Shown here in pieces: positions 61,740-64,000 of a stretch of 64,000 bases of DNA (its first letter is position 1; each line of letters opens with the position of its first letter). A model generated the notes under the pieces. The model was not told the origin of the DNA and searched no databases. It worked only from the letters and a program-made list of their open reading frames with translations. A program made the position numbers and the translations under genes. The DNA is taken from the NCBI RefSeq assembly GCF_014648815.1, contig NZ_BMRV01000025.1:657-64656 (forward strand), given 5' to 3'. This DNA comes from Streptomyces flaveolus. Lineage in GTDB: Bacteria > Actinomycetota > Actinomycetes > Streptomycetales > Streptomycetaceae.

Positions 61740-62269
61740 GCCCGGTCAGCCCGGTCGTGGGCATCGTCATGGGGTCGGACTCCGACTGGCCCGTCATGGA
61801 GGCCGCCGCCAAGGCGCTCGACGAGTTCGAGATCCCCTACGAGGTCGACGTCGTCTCCGCGCACCGCATGCCGCACGAGATGATCGCGTACGGCGAGCAG
61901 GCGGCCGGGCGCGGGCTGAAGGCGATCATCGCCGGGGCCGGGGGCGCCGCCCACCTGCCCGGCATGCTCGCCTCGGTCACCCCGCTGCCGGTCATCGGTG
62001 TGCCGGTGCCGCTGAAGTACCTGGACGGCATGGACAGCCTCCTGTCCATCGTGCAGATGCCGGCCGGTGTCCCCGTCGCCACCGTCTCCGTCGGCGGCGC
62101 CCGCAACGCCGGCCTCCTGGCCGCCCGCATGCTCGCCGCCCACGACGAGGAGCTGCTCGGCCGGATGCGCGAGTTCCAGCAGGACCTCAACGACCAGGCG
62201 ACCGAGAAGGGCAAGCGGCTGCGCAACAAGGTCGCGGGCTCGGCGGCCGGCTTCGGCTTCGGGAAGTGA
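61736..62269 (+). CDS. purE: N5-carboxyaminoimidazole ribonucleotide mutase
   Basis: 177 residues. Class I PurE converting N5-CAIR to CAIR. Motifs: VGIVMGSDSDWPVMEAAAKALDEFEIPYEVDVVSAHRMP (active-site Ser and His) and GLKAIIAGAGGAAHLPGMLAS. Full length. Translationally coupled to purK, with the dipeptidase gene following within 6 nt. Confidence 0.96.
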   Translation: MSPVSPVVGIVMGSDSDWPVMEAAAKALDEFEIPYEVDVVSAHRMPHEMIAYGEQAAGRGLKAIIAGAGGAAHLPGMLASVTPLPVIGVPVPLKYLDGMDSLLSIVQMPAGVPVATVSVGGARNAGLLAARMLAAHDEELLGRMREFQQDLNDQATEKGKRLRNKVAGSAAGFGFGK

Positions 62270-62274
62270 CCCGG

Positions 62275-63453
62275 ATGACCTCGCTGGACCAGGCCCGGGA
62301 GCTGCTGCGGGAGTTCCCCGTCGTCGACGGTCACAACGACCTGCCGTGGGCGCTGCGCGAGCAGGTCCGTTACGACCTCGACGCCCGGGACATCGCCGAG
62401 GACCAGTCCGCCCACCTGCACACCGACCTCGCCCGGCTGCGGGCCGGCGGCGTCGGTGCGCAGTACTGGTCGGTGTACGTCCGCTCGGACCTGCCGGGCG
62501 CGGTGACGGCGACGCTGGAGCAGATCGACTGCGTACGGCGGCTGATCGACCGCCACCCCGGGGAGCTGCGGGCCGCGCTGACCGCCGCCGACATGGAGGC
62601 GGCCCGCGGCGAGGGCCGTATCGCGTCGCTGATGGGCGCCGAGGGCGGCCACTCCATCGACAACTCCCTCGCGACCCTGCGCGGGCTGTACGCGCTCGGC
62701 GTGCGCTACATGACGCTCACCCACAACGACAACGTGGCGTGGGCGGACTCGGCGACCGACGAGCCCGGCGTCGGTGGTCTGTCGGCCTTCGGCCGCGAGG
62801 TCGTGCGGGAGATGAACCGCGAGGGCATGCTGGTCGACCTCTCGCACGTCGCCGCGACGACGATGCGGGACGCGCTGGACACCTCCACCGCGCCGGTGAT
62901 CTTCTCGCACTCCTCCGCCCGGGCCGTCTGCGACCACCCGCGCAACATCCCGGACGACGTGCTGGAGCGGCTGCCCGCCAACGGCGGCATGGCGATGGTG
63001 ACGTTCGTGCCGAAGTTCGTGCTCCAGGCCGCTGTGGACTGGACGGCCGAGGCCGACGAGAACATGCGCGCGCACGGCTTCCACCACCTGGACACCAGCC
63101 CGGAGGCGATGAAGGTCCACCGCGCCTTCGAGGAGCGCACCCCGCGCCCGGTCGCCACGGTGTCCACGGTCGCCGACCACCTCGACCACATGCGCGAGGT
63201 CGCCGGCGTCGACCACCTCGGCATCGGCGGCGACTACGACGGCACGCCGTTCACGCCGGACGGCCTCGACGACGTCTCGGGCTACCCGAACCTCGTCGCC
63301 GAGCTGCTCGACCGCGGCTGGTCCCAGGCCGACCTGGCCAAGCTGACCTGGAAGAACGCGGTACGGGTGCTGGGCGCCGCCGAGGACGTCGCCAGGGCGC
63401 TTCAGGCGACGCGGGGGCCGTCCAACGCGACGTTGGAGGACCTGGACGGCTGA
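62275..63453 (+). CDS. M19 membrane-dipeptidase-family peptidase
   Basis: 392 residues from the ATG at 62275 (GGGAAG 7 nt upstream); a GTG at 62266 overlapping the purE stop is possible. Zinc ligands: VVDGHNDLPWALREQ (HxD), Glu in LMGAEGGHSIDNSL, LTHNDNVAWADSA, PVIFSHSSARAVCDHPRNIPD and HLGIGGDYDGTPF. Cleaves dipeptides, often with D-residues or beta-lactam rings. The 3' end overlaps the convergent flavin oxidoreductase gene by 52 bp. Confidence 0.9.
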   Translation: MTSLDQARELLREFPVVDGHNDLPWALREQVRYDLDARDIAEDQSAHLHTDLARLRAGGVGAQYWSVYVRSDLPGAVTATLEQIDCVRRLIDRHPGELRAALTAADMEAARGEGRIASLMGAEGGHSIDNSLATLRGLYALGVRYMTLTHNDNVAWADSATDEPGVGGLSAFGREVVREMNREGMLVDLSHVAATTMRDALDTSTAPVIFSHSSARAVCDHPRNIPDDVLERLPANGGMAMVTFVPKFVLQAAVDWTAEADENMRAHGFHHLDTSPEAMKVHRAFEERTPRPVATVSTVADHLDHMREVAGVDHLGIGGDYDGTPFTPDGLDDVSGYPNLVAELLDRGWSQADLAKLTWKNAVRVLGAAEDVARALQATRGPSNATLEDLDG

Positions 63454-64000
63454 GCCGTCTCCTCCGCGAGGGCGGGGTAGTCGGTGTATCCGGTCGCCCC
63501 GCCCACGTACATGAGGTACCGGTCCCGTACCGGGTTCAGCGGTGCCCCGCGCCGCAGCCGGACCACCAGGTCGGGGTTGGCCAGGAAGGGCCGGCCCAGG
63601 GCGATCAGGTCGGCGCCGGCGGCCAGCAGCCGCTCGGAGGCGTGGCGCACGGTGTCCGTGGTGGGCGCCTCGCCGAGCACCGGGTTGGCGATCAGCACGC
63701 CCGGCCATCCGGCGCGGATCGTCCGGAACACCGGGTCGTCCGGGTCGGCGAAGACCTGGTGGAGATAGGCGAGCCCGAGCCCGCCGAGCCGTTCCACGAG
63801 CGCGGAGTAGATCTCCTCGGTCTCGCCCTCCGCGATGCCGTTGACGGTGTTGCCGGGGGAGACGCGCAGGCCCACCCGTTCGGCGCCGATCTCGGCGGCC
63901 ACGGCCTCGGTCACCTCGGACGTGAACCGGATCCGCCCGGCGAGCGAACCGCCGTAGCCGTCGGTGCGGCGGTTGGTGTTGGCGGCCAGGAACTGGTGCA
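63402..64000 (-). CDS. Old Yellow Enzyme-family NADH:flavin oxidoreductase, 3' part
   Basis: The gene enters from the right window edge on the minus strand; about 198 C-terminal residues are visible. The first visible residues LHQFLAANTNRRTDGYGGSLAGRIRF correspond to the HQFLSPxTNxRTDxYGGS block of OYE enzymes. VSPGN.VNGI, IANPVLGEAP and AAGADLIALGRPFLANPDLVVRLRRGAPLN (the FMN phosphate site) follow. FMN-dependent ene-reductase reducing activated alkenes. The N-terminal half lies outside the window. Confidence 0.88.
   Translation of the reverse strand, partial: HQFLAANTNRRTDGYGGSLAGRIRFTSEVTEAVAAEIGAERVGLRVSPGNTVNGIAEGETEEIYSALVERLGGLGLAYLHQVFADPDDPVFRTIRAGWPGVLIANPVLGEAPTTDTVRHASERLLAAGADLIALGRPFLANPDLVVRLRRGAPLNPVRDRYLMYVGGATGYTDYPALAEETAQPSRSSNVALDGPRVA

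Overview
The window is chromosomal DNA from a high-GC actinomycete, almost certainly Streptomyces. Evidence: very strong third-position G/C in the coding frames, many GTG starts, 4-nt ATGA/GTGA overlaps, streptomycete-type promoters and proteins. From memory, the order of the housekeeping genes (Bax-inhibitor-like protein, thiolase, SGNH hydrolase, cystathionine beta-synthase, hut operon, SigB/F-type sigma locus, POT transporter, two-component system, GtrA, purK, purE, dipeptidase) matches the S. coelicolor SCO3058-SCO3084 neighbourhood. Two accessory regions interrupt this backbone. I saw no tRNA, rRNA, CRISPR array, transposase or in-frame TTA codon.

Region 1 (1-10.7 kb) is a RiPP cluster, all on the + strand and cut by the left window edge. 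A 60-residue precursor ends in a Ser/Thr/Ala-rich core with Cys38 and a C-terminal Cys60. It is followed by a SAM methyltransferase, a NatA/NatB-type ABC transporter, a full-length ABC exporter, a luciferase-like (F420-type) oxidoreductase, an HFCD-type cysteine decarboxylase, a degenerate aminoglycoside-phosphotransferase-like kinase and a double-domain M16 peptidase. This set corresponds to class V lanthipeptides (lexapeptide/cacaoidin type): kinase-based dehydration, Dha-to-D-Ala reduction, C-terminal AviMeCys, N-terminal methylation, M16 leader removal. The HopA1-like partner known from that class is not visible and may lie upstream of base 1. Hairpins flank the precursor gene, and a perfect 17-bp inverted repeat closes the cluster.

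Region 2 (10.7-21.8 kb) holds backbone genes: a two-gene winged-helix/membrane-protein operon with tandem palindromic operators at its start codon, a TrmB/LuxR-like regulator divergent from pobA, a Bax-inhibitor-like protein, small hypothetical proteins, thiolase, SGNH hydrolase and cystathionine beta-synthase.

Region 3 (21.8-42.0 kb) is a second biosynthetic locus, without PKS or NRPS modules. Its left end has a duplicated pair of genes (sigma-70-like regulator plus SRPBCC protein). Then come a phosphopantetheinyl transferase, a class II DAHP synthase, an epoxide-hydrolase-like protein and an AMP ligase. A tightly overlapping block follows: fatty-acyl-AMP ligase, carrier protein, transglutaminase-like Cys-His-Asp protein, second carrier protein, acyl-CoA-ligase-like enzyme, and a diiron oxygenase with two EX28DEARH motifs. 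The locus ends with a hotdog thioesterase, an LCAD-like acyl-CoA dehydrogenase, a fused anthranilate synthase and a translationally coupled ABC1/UbiB kinase. The simplest reading is an NRPS-independent, carrier-protein pathway that joins a fatty acyl unit to a second unit (possibly anthranilate) through a transglutaminase-fold amide synthase. I do not recognise the product.

Region 4 (42.1-64 kb) is backbone: an RpiR regulator, a PLP decarboxylase homologue, the hut operon (hutU, M20 amidohydrolase, hutF, hutI), an unusual sigma-like/zinc-finger/ricin-lectin membrane protein, a SigB/F-family sigma factor with anti-anti-sigma and anti-sigma-type partners, a POT peptide transporter, an OmpR-type two-component system, GtrA, purK-purE, an M19 dipeptidase and the 3' part of an Old Yellow Enzyme gene.
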